From: Flavobacteriales bacterium UBA7878
GTDB lineage: Bacteria; Bacteroidota; Bacteroidia; Flavobacteriales; Schleiferiaceae
Direction of reading: 5' to 3'
Length of the DNA stretch: 64,000 nucleotides
Assembly (NCBI GenBank): GCA_002501205.1
Contig: DLRW01000043.1
Span: 62,001 to 126,000 of the forward strand
A program made the position numbers and the translations under genes. The notes beneath the pieces are model-generated. The model ran no database searches. It was not told the DNA's origin and saw only the letters and a list, made by a program, of their open reading frames with translations. This document shows positions 8,695 through 17,394 of this stretch, piece after piece. Position 1 is the stretch's first letter. Each line of letters begins with the position of its first letter.

Positions 8695-9408
8695 ATGATC
8701 AGTTTACAGCAGATTCAACAAGTCCTTTTCTTAGACATTGAAACCGTAAGTTCTCATGCCGAATTTGAGCAAATGAGTGAGGACTGGCAAGGGCTTTGGG
8801 CCGATAAAACCCGTTTTCAGCGGCAGGAGGAAAGTCCGGCCGAATTCTATCCTAAGCGTGCCGCTATTCTGGCTGAGTTTGGCAAGGTGGTTTGCATATC
8901 CTGCGCCTTTTTTAGCTTGCAAAATGGACAGTGGGAATTACGCATGAAGAGCTTTTGCGATTCGGATGAAGTGCAGCTCCTGCAAGACTTTGCCCAGCTT
9001 TTGGAGCGCCTGCTCAATTTCAGACTTTGCGCGCATAATGGAAAGGAATTCGATTTCCCCTACCTTAGTAGAAGGATGATTAGCCATGGCATTAAGCTTC
9101 CGGGGCAACTCAATAATGCCGGTAAAAAGCCCTGGGAGGTTCCCCATATCGATACCATGGAACTCTGGAAATTTGGGGACTATAAAAGCTTTACCAGCCT
9201 TAAACTGTTGGCCGCTCTATTTGGAATTCCCAGCCCTAAGGATGATATCGATGGTTCGCAGGTAGGAGCAGTATACTGGGAGGAACAGGATTTGGACCGC
9301 ATCCGAGTTTATTGTGAAAAAGATGTTGTAACGCTGGCGAAGGTTTTTTTACAAATCACTCAGGCAGAAGTCCCGATGGATTTTGAAGTTTACAATAATC
9401 AGCAGTAG
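8695..9408 (+). CDS. Predicted DEDD 3'-5' exonuclease (PolB-exonuclease-like)
   Basis: 237 residues. The Exo I motif is FLDIETVS (Asp14, Glu16), Exo II is HNGKEFDFPYL (around residue 110), and Exo III is YCEKDVVTLAKVF, whose Tyr and Asp fit the DEDDy subclass. The layout matches the stand-alone exonuclease family related to the proofreading domain of DNA polymerase B. It has no polymerase domain. It should act on single-stranded DNA or RNA ends in the cytosol, but its substrate in vivo is unknown for this family. Tandem with the upstream surface-protein gene (10-base gap), which is probably accidental. Confidence 0.82.
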   Translation: MISLQQIQQVLFLDIETVSSHAEFEQMSEDWQGLWADKTRFQRQEESPAEFYPKRAAILAEFGKVVCISCAFFSLQNGQWELRMKSFCDSDEVQLLQDFAQLLERLLNFRLCAHNGKEFDFPYLSRRMISHGIKLPGQLNNAGKKPWEVPHIDTMELWKFGDYKSFTSLKLLAALFGIPSPKDDIDGSQVGAVYWEEQDLDRIRVYCEKDVVTLAKVFLQITQAEVPMDFEVYNNQQ

Positions 9409-9433
9409 GCTAGGTCTTGAGGCCCTCCTTTTG

Positions 9434-9440
9434 TAATTTG
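9434..9440 (+). promoter_or_regulatory. -7-like promoter box before the GH15 gene
   Basis: TAATTTG, one T short of TAnnTTTG, with its G 20 bases before the ATG of the GH15 gene. The spacing equals that of several other boxes in the window. Confidence 0.4.
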
Positions 9441-9459
9441 CTCTTACAAAGGAATATTT

Positions 9460-11247
9460 ATGGCCGATTTCCACCAGTATCCGCATGGACTTATTGGCAA
9501 CTGCGCGTACTTAGCTCTGATTAATAAGGACACCAATATTGATTGGATGTGCTTACCTCGCTTCGATTCTTCTTTCGTTTTTGGAGCCTTAATTGCCGGT
9601 GAAAAGGGTGGTGAGTTCTCCATTAAACCCGCTGAAGGTGAGTACCTGGTTCGGCAGGAGTATCGCAACAATACCAACATTTTAGAGACCGAAGTTAACC
9701 AAGGTTCTGATGCCTATAAGGTGATTGATATGGCCCCGCGTTTTATGCAAACGGATCGCTATTATCGGCCCTTAATGCTGGTGCGAAAAATAGAACCAAT
9801 TCGAGGTTTGCCAAGAGTGAAAGTACGTTGCCGCCCGACCGGGGATTATGGTAAAAAGCAATTGGATAGAGAACGTGGGAGTAATCACCTGCGCTTTTTT
9901 GGTTTGGATGAAAGCTTGCGCTTAACCACCGATATTCCTCTCAATTATATTATCGAAGAACGAGAGTTTGTAGTAGATCGCCCTTTCTATTTGTTTCTCA
10001 CCTATGGTGCGCCTTTAGAAGGTGAAATCGTGAAAACGGCGGAGAACTTTCTTAGTCAAACAACACAGTATTGGCAGCGCTGGGTGAAGTCGACCAGTAT
10101 TGGTAAGCTCTTTCAGAAGGAAGTAATTCGTTCCGCCTTAACCCTTAAGATTTGCCAGTATGAGGATACCGGTGCCATTGTAGCTGCACCTACCACCTCT
10201 TTACCTGAAATTAATGGCGGAGGAAGAAATTGGGATTATCGCTTTTCCTGGATGCGGGACACCTTTTACACCCTTAATGCCTTTAACCATATTGGTCACT
10301 TTGAGGAAATGGAAAAATACTTCTCCTTTTTGGCCAATATCCCCATGCACGAAAAGGATAAAATTCAGCCGCTCTACGGCATTGTAGGTCAAAGTAAGTT
10401 GACAGAAGAAATACTCGATTTACCTGGTTATATGGGCAACAACCGGCCAGTGCGAATTGGTAATGATGCCTATACCCACATTCAAAATGATGTATATGGG
10501 CAAATTCTCTTAGCCATATTACCGCTTTATGTGGATCGCCGCTTTAACAATTTTAGCAGCGCCAGTTCTGAGCAATTGGTTATGTCAGTATTGGAAAAAA
10601 TTGAGCGCACCATTAATGATCCGGATGCCGGTTTATGGGAGTTCCGAGGGATGGCCTTAAAACATACCTACACCAATTTGTTTCAGTGGGCAGGCAGTGC
10701 GGCGGCGGCTCGGATGGCCGAGCAATTTGAACACCCGAATTTAGCGCGAATGGCGCAAGCTCTGCAAAAACGAGCGGCATCGAATATTGAGAAAACCTAC
10801 TCGGCGGAGCGAAAGGCCTATACTCATGCTATCAATTCTCCCCATTTGGATGCCAGTACCTTGCAACTCATTTTGATGAATTACATTCCGCATGACTCCC
10901 AAAAAGCGCGGGATCATTTAAAGGCCCTGGAGTCGGAGCTCAAGGTGGGTAAAGGATTATTCTTCCGCTACATTCACGAAGATGATTTTGGAAAGCCCGA
11001 AAACACCTTTATGATTTGTGGCTTTTGGTATGCTGAAGCCCTGGCCTGTGTAGGCCGAATTGACGAAGCCTGTGAAGCCTTTGAAGAGCTTTGTAATTAT
11101 GCTAACCATTTGGGTCTTTTTGCCGAAGATATTGACCCCGAAACAGGCAGTCAATGGGGGAACTTCCCTCAGGCTTATAGCCATGTGGGCTTGGTAAATG
11201 CGGCTTATCGGATTAATAATAAGATTAACGAGCCCAATTTCCTTTAA
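9460..11247 (+). CDS. Glycoside hydrolase family 15 protein (glucoamylase / trehalase type)
   Basis: 595 residues, no signal peptide, so cytosolic. The N-terminal LIGNCAYLALINKDTNIDWMCLPRFDS is the typical start of bacterial GH15 proteins (beta-sandwich domain). The (alpha/alpha)6 barrel carries GGRNWDYRFSWMRD near 255, and the C-terminal catalytic segment is FAEDIDPETG followed by GNFPQAYSHVGLVNAA near 552-575. GH15 enzymes hydrolyse alpha-glucosidic bonds by inversion; members include glucoamylases, glucodextranases and trehalases. Its convergent neighbour makes trehalose, so trehalase or a regulator of trehalose turnover is the best inference. Its stop overlaps the stop of that neighbour. 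Confidence 0.88.
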   Translation: MADFHQYPHGLIGNCAYLALINKDTNIDWMCLPRFDSSFVFGALIAGEKGGEFSIKPAEGEYLVRQEYRNNTNILETEVNQGSDAYKVIDMAPRFMQTDRYYRPLMLVRKIEPIRGLPRVKVRCRPTGDYGKKQLDRERGSNHLRFFGLDESLRLTTDIPLNYIIEEREFVVDRPFYLFLTYGAPLEGEIVKTAENFLSQTTQYWQRWVKSTSIGKLFQKEVIRSALTLKICQYEDTGAIVAAPTTSLPEINGGGRNWDYRFSWMRDTFYTLNAFNHIGHFEEMEKYFSFLANIPMHEKDKIQPLYGIVGQSKLTEEILDLPGYMGNNRPVRIGNDAYTHIQNDVYGQILLAILPLYVDRRFNNFSSASSEQLVMSVLEKIERTINDPDAGLWEFRGMALKHTYTNLFQWAGSAAAARMAEQFEHPNLARMAQALQKRAASNIEKTYSAERKAYTHAINSPHLDASTLQLILMNYIPHDSQKARDHLKALESELKVGKGLFFRYIHEDDFGKPENTFMICGFWYAEALACVGRIDEACEAFEELCNYANHLGLFAEDIDPETGSQWGNFPQAYSHVGLVNAAYRINNKINEPNFL

Positions 11248-13430
11248 TCCAGATCGGCCAGCTCAGTCAGTAAGAGGCGAATTTCTTGCGAGTCCTTCAC
11301 ATAGAGTCCGGCATGGGTCACTCCATTTCCAACTTTAATGGAATAATCTCCAGGGCTTAATGCTTCAAAAATATATTCATCGGTTTGATCGTCTCCGGCC
11401 GCTAAAACAAAATCTGGCTTGAATTGATTTTTTAAGCGCAGGGCGGCCTTCCCTTTATTGGATGCCTTGGGTTTAACTTCAATCACCGCATTACCACTCA
11501 TCACCTCAATTTCTTTATCGGCCAGTTTATGCCTTAAATGGCTATTGAGTTCGCTGCTGCGAAATGCGGCCAGTCCGCGCTCCACCTTGCGGTAATGCCA
11601 AACCAGGGAGTGTTCTTTTTCTTCCAGGAAGGAACCCGGGGTTCGAGCCACATAGAAGTTAATCACTTTTCGAGCTTCATCTTTCCAACTTTCATCATTG
11701 GGGATATTTGGGTTTACCCGCCATTCGCCCCCTTTTTTCTTAAACCACATACCGTGCTCAGCCGCCATTGCGATGGGGTAATTGCCTAAATGCTCATCTA
11801 AAAAACTGGCCGGGCGGCCACTAATAATGGCTATTTCTGTTTTAGGATTAGCCATGAGTTTTTCAAGTACTCTCCTTAATTCTGCATCTGGAACACTTTT
11901 AGAAGGATCCGTATGAAAGTCAACCAAAGTGCCATCATAATCTAAAAGCAGTAATCGTGTGGAGGCACTTTTATAGGCAGTTATGATTTTCTTTCGCTGT
12001 TGATCATTAAGGCCTATCGTATGCATTTTAGACTGCTCTGCCTTAACGCGATCCAGGTTTTCAGTAAAGAAGTTTACCCAGTGAAAGATATTGTAGTTCT
12101 GTAGGGTTTCTTGCATAATGGCCATGCGGCGGTCCATTTCTTCTTTACTCAGCTCCAAAGCCTGACCGATGCTTTGTGTCAAGGTTTTTTGATCATTGGG
12201 ATTTACAAGAATGGATTCTGAAAGCTCCTTTGCGGAACCGGCCATTTCACTTAAAATCAATACCCCATCTCTTTGGGTACGGGAGGCGATATATTCTTTA
12301 CAAACCAGGTTCATTCCATCGCGAATGGGGGTAATCATGGCTACATCACTCATCACATAAAAGGCAGAAAGTTCTGGCAGGCTAAAGCTGCGGTAGAAGT
12401 AATGAATAGGCTGCCAGTTCATATCGGAGAAATAGCCATTTATTTTCCCTACCAATTCATCCACATCATCTTTTAGCCGCCCATAAGAGGGTACCCGGTG
12501 CCGACTGGGAACTACAATTAAAATGAGCGAAACCTTGCCATGATAAGCCGGATTTTGCTCCAGGAATTTCCGAAAGGCGGTTAGGCGGTCGGGGATTCCT
12601 TTAGAATAATCGAGGCGGTCGACACTAAGGATAACCCTTTGATTGCCAATCGCCTTACGGTATTTGTCTACGATAGCCAGGGTCTCAGGGTCGCGAGCCT
12701 GCTCAGCATATTTAGCATAGTCAATTCCCATGGGTAGCGCATCTGCTTCCACGTGGCGGCCATTTACAGAAATGGTATTGCTACGATATTCATAGTCTGT
12801 AAGTCGATGCACGCAACTTAAAAAGTGCCGCATATCATCATAGGTATGAAAGCCTAGGAAGTCACTACCCAAGACTCCTTCCAAAAGCTCTTTGCGCCAA
12901 GGAAGCATGCGGAAAACCTCGTAAGACGGAAAGGGAATATGTTGAAAATAGCCAATGCTGGCCTCCGGCATTTTATCGCGGAGCATTTTGGGTACCAACA
13001 TTAATTGATAATCATGAATCCAGATGCGGCAATTGGGATCGGTCAGTTCTAGAATAACATCCGCAAACTTTTGATTGACACGCACATAGGCTTCCCACTG
13101 CTCTTCATTGTAGGTGATGTATTGAACGAAATAATGAAAAGCCGGCCATAAGGTTTGATTGCTGAAACCCAGGTAATAGCCGTCTAAATCATCTTGATCC
13201 AGAAAGACCGGTGCCATATTGGCCTTAGCCAATTCTTTTTGGACCTGCTTTTGTTCTTGATTATCCTTGAATTCCTTTCCGGGCCAACCCAACCATACAT
13301 TATCTCCTTCACGATAAATGGAGCCCAAGCCGGTAGCCAAACCTCCTTCTGAGGCTTTAAATTGATATCCATTTTCATGTAGTTCGGCACGGAGAGGAAG
13401 GCGGTTGGAAACGATAATCGTTCGAGGCAT
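11244..13430 (-). CDS. Bifunctional trehalose-6-phosphate synthase / trehalose-6-phosphate phosphatase
   Basis: 728 residues, a fusion of OtsA and OtsB activities. The GT20 synthase half (about 1-465) shows SNRLPLRAE, the glycine-rich SEGGLATGLGSIY, the WIHDYQLMLVPKML region and VDRLDYSKGIPDR. The phosphatase half (about 490-728) is a HAD hydrolase with LLLLDYDGTLVDF (motif I), IISGRPASF (motif II) and GDDQTDEYIFEAL (motif IV). Together they convert UDP-glucose and glucose-6-phosphate to trehalose through trehalose-6-phosphate, for osmotic and desiccation protection. Cytosolic. The fusion is common in Bacteroidetes. The gene ends four bases inside the convergent GH15 gene. Confidence 0.93.
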   Translation of the reverse strand: MPRTIIVSNRLPLRAELHENGYQFKASEGGLATGLGSIYREGDNVWLGWPGKEFKDNQEQKQVQKELAKANMAPVFLDQDDLDGYYLGFSNQTLWPAFHYFVQYITYNEEQWEAYVRVNQKFADVILELTDPNCRIWIHDYQLMLVPKMLRDKMPEASIGYFQHIPFPSYEVFRMLPWRKELLEGVLGSDFLGFHTYDDMRHFLSCVHRLTDYEYRSNTISVNGRHVEADALPMGIDYAKYAEQARDPETLAIVDKYRKAIGNQRVILSVDRLDYSKGIPDRLTAFRKFLEQNPAYHGKVSLILIVVPSRHRVPSYGRLKDDVDELVGKINGYFSDMNWQPIHYFYRSFSLPELSAFYVMSDVAMITPIRDGMNLVCKEYIASRTQRDGVLILSEMAGSAKELSESILVNPNDQKTLTQSIGQALELSKEEMDRRMAIMQETLQNYNIFHWVNFFTENLDRVKAEQSKMHTIGLNDQQRKKIITAYKSASTRLLLLDYDGTLVDFHTDPSKSVPDAELRRVLEKLMANPKTEIAIISGRPASFLDEHLGNYPIAMAAEHGMWFKKKGGEWRVNPNIPNDESWKDEARKVINFYVARTPGSFLEEKEHSLVWHYRKVERGLAAFRSSELNSHLRHKLADKEIEVMSGNAVIEVKPKASNKGKAALRLKNQFKPDFVLAAGDDQTDEYIFEALSPGDYSIKVGNGVTHAGLYVKDSQEIRLLLTELADLD

Positions 13431-13555
13431 AGTAGATTTCTTGTCGGATTATAAATCAATCTCAGACCCCTGAATTTCGCAATAAATTATGAATCAGGCC
13501 TTAAAGCCAGTATTAAATACTTAAATCAGGCCATTAGGATTCTTAATTTAGAGGC

Positions 13556-15214
13556 ATGTTAAACAAGCCCTTACTGCGCGTAGAGCATTTGGAAATTTCG
13601 AAAGGAGGCCAAATTTTGGTTCAGGATCTGAGCTTCGAATTGGCTCCGGCTAAAACCTTGGCTATTGTAGGTGAGTCTGGCTCCGGCAAAACGCTGAGTA
13701 GCTTGGCGCTGATGGGTTTACTGCCTTCGAGCTTGAGCTTGAAGGGAAAGCTGAAATTGAAGGACTGGGATTTACAGGACCTGGATGAAGAGGCCTGGTC
13801 TAAACTTCGTGGTAAGGAGGTGGCGATGGTTTTTCAAGAGCCGATGTCGGCCTTAAACCCTTCCATGAAATGTGGAAAACAAGTAGCCGAAATTCTCTCC
13901 GTACACGGCCAAAAGAAGGGTCTCAAGGAAAGGGTTTTAGACCTTTTTCGGGAAGTGGAATTACCTAGAGTAGAGGAGATCTACCAAAGCTATCCCCATC
14001 AATTAAGTGGCGGGCAAAAGCAAAGAGTGGTAATTGCCATGGCTATTGCCAATAACCCAGCCTTGCTTATCGCCGATGAGCCTACCACAGCATTGGATGT
14101 AAGTGTGCAGTCCAGCATTCTGAAACTGCTTAAAAAGCTTCAGGAAGAATACAATATGGCGATGATTTTCATCTCCCATGATTTGGGCCTGGTGCGTAAA
14201 ATTGCCGATGAGGTTTTGGTGCTTTATCAAGGTCAGTTGAAGGAACAAGGCAGTGCGGAACAAATTTTTAATCAGCCTCAAGATCCCTATACTAAAGGCT
14301 TAATAGCCTGTCGACCTGGACCCGATACCCATTTTAAGCGCTTGCCTCTGGTGCAGGATTTTTTATTGGGCCATGTTCAGGATTTGGAGCAGATCGATCC
14401 GGCCAAGAAGGAACAAAGGGCGATGGCTCGCGCTAAGCAAAGTCCGCTTTTAAGCATTAAGGCCATGGACAAGATATACCGCTCCAAAAGTGGATTATTG
14501 GGTCGTTGGAAGGAGGTGAAGGCGGTTCAGGAAGTCAATCTCGACATTTTTCCGGGTGAAAGTCTGGGTCTGGTTGGTGAATCGGGTTCTGGTAAGAGTA
14601 CCATTGGCAGAATATTAGTGGGTTTGGAACATGCAGAGGCGGGTGAGTTTTTCTATGAAGGTCAGGATATTCGCAATCTATCCAAAAAGGCCTGGCGCAA
14701 ATTGAATCGGGAGATTCAGATCATATTTCAAGATCCTTATGGTAGCCTTAATCCCCGCATTACCGTGGGTGAAAGCATCGCGGAAGTATTACGGGTGAAT
14801 GCCCACCGCAACAAGGAGGAGGCTAAAGAAGAAGCACTGAATTTATTAGAGAAAGTAGGGTTGTTGAAGGATTATGCCGGTCGTTATCCTCATGAGTTTA
14901 GTGGTGGACAAAGACAGCGCTTGGGCATTGCTCGTGCCTTAGCCTTAAGTCCTAAATTTTTGGTTTGTGATGAATCGGTAAGTGCTTTGGATGTAAGTGT
15001 GCAAGCGCAAATCCTGAACCTCTTAAATGATTTAAAAGAGGAGTATGGATTTACTTACCTCTTCATTTCGCACGATTTGCAGGTAGTGCGCTATTTCTGC
15101 GATCGTGTTTTGGTATTGCGAAACGGGCAATTGGTAGAAGAGGGATTTGCAGAAAGCTTATTTCAAAATCCGCAGGAGGAGTATACCGCTCGTTTAATAG
15201 CGGATCAGCATTAA
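13556..15214 (+). CDS. Double-ATPase ABC transporter protein (oligopeptide/nickel type, DppD-DppF fusion)
   Basis: 552 residues with two complete ABC domains. Domain 1 has GESGSGKT near 40-47, LSGGQKQR near 150 and LLIADEPTTALDVSVQ. Domain 2 has GESGSGKST near 340, FSGGQRQRLG and FLVCDESVSALDVSVQ, in which the Walker B Glu is retained but the following Pro is Ser. The oligopeptide-specific C-terminal motif (DPYTKGLIACRPG) follows domain 1. This is the YejF/GsiA-like arrangement that powers uptake of peptides or glutathione-like compounds. No permease or substrate-binding gene is adjacent, so its partners must be encoded elsewhere. It is divergent from the trehalose gene. Confidence 0.88.
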   Translation: MLNKPLLRVEHLEISKGGQILVQDLSFELAPAKTLAIVGESGSGKTLSSLALMGLLPSSLSLKGKLKLKDWDLQDLDEEAWSKLRGKEVAMVFQEPMSALNPSMKCGKQVAEILSVHGQKKGLKERVLDLFREVELPRVEEIYQSYPHQLSGGQKQRVVIAMAIANNPALLIADEPTTALDVSVQSSILKLLKKLQEEYNMAMIFISHDLGLVRKIADEVLVLYQGQLKEQGSAEQIFNQPQDPYTKGLIACRPGPDTHFKRLPLVQDFLLGHVQDLEQIDPAKKEQRAMARAKQSPLLSIKAMDKIYRSKSGLLGRWKEVKAVQEVNLDIFPGESLGLVGESGSGKSTIGRILVGLEHAEAGEFFYEGQDIRNLSKKAWRKLNREIQIIFQDPYGSLNPRITVGESIAEVLRVNAHRNKEEAKEEALNLLEKVGLLKDYAGRYPHEFSGGQRQRLGIARALALSPKFLVCDESVSALDVSVQAQILNLLNDLKEEYGFTYLFISHDLQVVRYFCDRVLVLRNGQLVEEGFAESLFQNPQEEYTARLIADQH

Positions 15215-15238
15215 AGTTGGCTAAAGTTTTTTAATGGA

Positions 15239-15958
15239 TTAAAATGAAAAGGGGAATTGCAAGGAAAGCCCGCCGTTAAGAAAGAATATTTGATCAAACT
15301 CTGCATTGGAGATGAGGCCGAGATAAGGACCCACTTTATAATTTAGCATTAGGCCTTTTCCAGATCGCCTTTGATTTGATTGATAGTGGCAAGCTATTTC
15401 AAAGCTTAGAGGATTTCGGCTTAGTGTAGAAGGTGCGAGGGTATTATTAGTTTCGTAAGTACTTCCATTTATGCCTTCATAAAGTACATGCATTCTATTC
15501 ACAAAGCCTAATCCCAAAGAAATCTTAGGAACAAGATAGCCTTTCTTAAATCGAAGCCTTTTCTCGTAATTAAGGTTTAAGCTTATGGCCGAATAGCTTG
15601 AACTGAGATATCTAAGATCTGATGGGTATATACCCCCAGATGCTCCGAGTGTGTTAAAGCTTGAGTTTGGATAGGAAGCCTTAGAAAAGATATAAGCAAT
15701 TCCCAGTCCGAAATAATGGTTTCCGAATCGTACTCTAGGCTCTATTGATAATTGGTTAAAGAGGCTCATAGAGGACTGATGAAACCGTTCTAAATCATCT
15801 ACTCGTAACCTGGTGAATGCTAAAAAGTCAGTATTGATGAGACCAGCCTTGTATCCTGGACTGAGATCAAAGCTGAAATTCTTTCGAGTAGATTGGCCGT
15901 GAGCAAGGTTTACGCTTAACCCAATAAACATGGAAGCAATGAATAATCTAAATTTCAT
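15239..15958 (-). CDS. Outer-membrane beta-barrel protein
   Basis: 239 residues with a signal peptide MKFRLFIASMFIGLSVNLAHGQ. The rest is amphipathic beta strands (RFGNHYFGLGIAYIF, SAISLNLNYEKRL, LVPKISLGLGFVNRM), ending LSLQFPFSF with a terminal Phe, as expected for a BamA-inserted barrel. No ligand or enzymatic motif is visible. The gene follows the glycosyltransferase run after 38 bases. That gap contains the inverted repeat CAAATTtcAATTTG, and no -7 box was found, so it may be the last gene of the long operon or have its own promoter. Function unknown. Confidence 0.7.
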   Translation of the reverse strand: MKFRLFIASMFIGLSVNLAHGQSTRKNFSFDLSPGYKAGLINTDFLAFTRLRVDDLERFHQSSMSLFNQLSIEPRVRFGNHYFGLGIAYIFSKASYPNSSFNTLGASGGIYPSDLRYLSSSYSAISLNLNYEKRLRFKKGYLVPKISLGLGFVNRMHVLYEGINGSTYETNNTLAPSTLSRNPLSFEIACHYQSNQRRSGKGLMLNYKVGPYLGLISNAEFDQIFFLNGGLSLQFPFSF

Positions 15959-15996
15959 TCGTACTTGACAAATTTCAATTTGTGTTTCAAGCCCTT

Positions 15997-17394
15997 TTAT
16001 AAAGGCAGAGGACGTAATTCTTTTTCCCGCCCTTGCTCATCATAAATTATCTGATAGATGGGTCTTTGACTGGCTTCCATTTTTTGTAGGAAGGCCGTGG
16101 GGGTAGAACGATTTAAAACCAAATAATCGCAATAGAACTGTGCTTCAATATTGCTGAATTCCCTTGCCCCAATTAAAATCGCATCCGGCGAAAGCCACCC
16201 CTTTAAACCGCGATAGAATTGAGCTCGGGAGTGATTTTCGGGATAACGATCTGCGAAATTTACAAAGGGGATATAGGCCATTTGGGCAAAGGCTAATAGC
16301 AGAAAACCTAAACTGATGTAGCGCCAAAATGGCTTTTTGGGGCTTAAGCTGCTGAGGAGAATCAGCACCAAAGGCAAGGCGATGAAGCTAAAGGCCGGTA
16401 ATTTGGTTTGAGCCAGACTAAAGAAAATCAGGACGAATCCCACACTAAATACTGCTGCCCAGAATTGTGGTCTTGCTTTCTTCGATGCTTTATTTAGGAT
16501 TAGGGTCAATAGGATTAAGGCCAGCAATAGAAAGAAGTGACTTCCCCACTGTTGGAAATGAAAATACCAGGGCTGTTGATGGTTTTCGACTACCTGCGCA
16601 AAGTGTTCCTGATTAAAGACGAATGCGGCTTTTGCTTCAGATGGGTAAACCCGAAAGGTGTAGATATACCAGGGAGCAATCAGTATTAGGCTCAAGCCCA
16701 GGGTCTTTAATTTTGAGGCTAAACCCTGAATGCGGCCCTTCTTTAAATCGGCAAGAAACCAGAATAGAAAGGGTAAGAAGCCTGCTAACCATTTTGTAAG
16801 GACCGCGGCGGCTATAAAGAGGGAAATGAGGATGAGGCGGCCAGTGCTTTTCTTCTGCCGATAGGCCAAAATCATCCAAATGGCTAGACTAATGCAAGTG
16901 ATAAATGCGAGGTCATTATGGTCCATACCCTGCCAGCCCATCATAAGTTTTAAGAGGAAAGGGTTTAAGCAGAGACCAGCTGCAATAAAACTGGCCGTCC
17001 ATTTTTCGAGATCCATCAGGATTTGGATACGCAGAAAGCTGAAATAAAGCAAGAGCATCGACAAGGCACTGGCTAAGCGAAATTGAAACAAACCGACCCC
17101 AAAGACTTTCATGAACAGGGCTTCGATATAGCTGAATAGGGGTGGTTTATGCAGCCAAATATTGCTGTTATACCAGGCACCACTCTCTCCGGCTTTTTCA
17201 AAAACTTCCAGAGGGTATAATTGTCCTATCCAGGGATAGTTTACCAGATTTTTAGCGACTAGGGCATGGAAACGCTCATCCCACCAAAAAAGGAAATCGG
17301 GCTTTTGGATTAAATAGAGGAATAGAGCTAGTAGTGCAAGCGGAATCGCACCGTAAATAAAGATGAGCTGCGCCTTGTGTTTTTGCGCCATCAT
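15997..17394 (-). CDS. Polytopic GT-C glycosyltransferase (ArnT/PMT, GT39-like)
   Basis: 465 residues with about ten transmembrane helices. After the first helix the motif FLFWWDERFHALVAKNL (Asp39, Glu40) sits in the first periplasmic loop. An acidic pair there is the catalytic signature of GT-C enzymes such as ArnT and protein O-mannosyltransferases, which transfer sugars from lipid-phosphate donors on the periplasmic face. The C-terminal soluble tail is short. The start overlaps the stop of the upstream GT gene by four bases (ATGA). Acceptor could be lipid A, surface glycan or T9SS-exported protein; the sequence does not tell which. Confidence 0.82.
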   Translation of the reverse strand: MMAQKHKAQLIFIYGAIPLALLALFLYLIQKPDFLFWWDERFHALVAKNLVNYPWIGQLYPLEVFEKAGESGAWYNSNIWLHKPPLFSYIEALFMKVFGVGLFQFRLASALSMLLLYFSFLRIQILMDLEKWTASFIAAGLCLNPFLLKLMMGWQGMDHNDLAFITCISLAIWMILAYRQKKSTGRLILISLFIAAAVLTKWLAGFLPFLFWFLADLKKGRIQGLASKLKTLGLSLILIAPWYIYTFRVYPSEAKAAFVFNQEHFAQVVENHQQPWYFHFQQWGSHFFLLLALILLTLILNKASKKARPQFWAAVFSVGFVLIFFSLAQTKLPAFSFIALPLVLILLSSLSPKKPFWRYISLGFLLLAFAQMAYIPFVNFADRYPENHSRAQFYRGLKGWLSPDAILIGAREFSNIEAQFYCDYLVLNRSTPTAFLQKMEASQRPIYQIIYDEQGREKELRPLPL

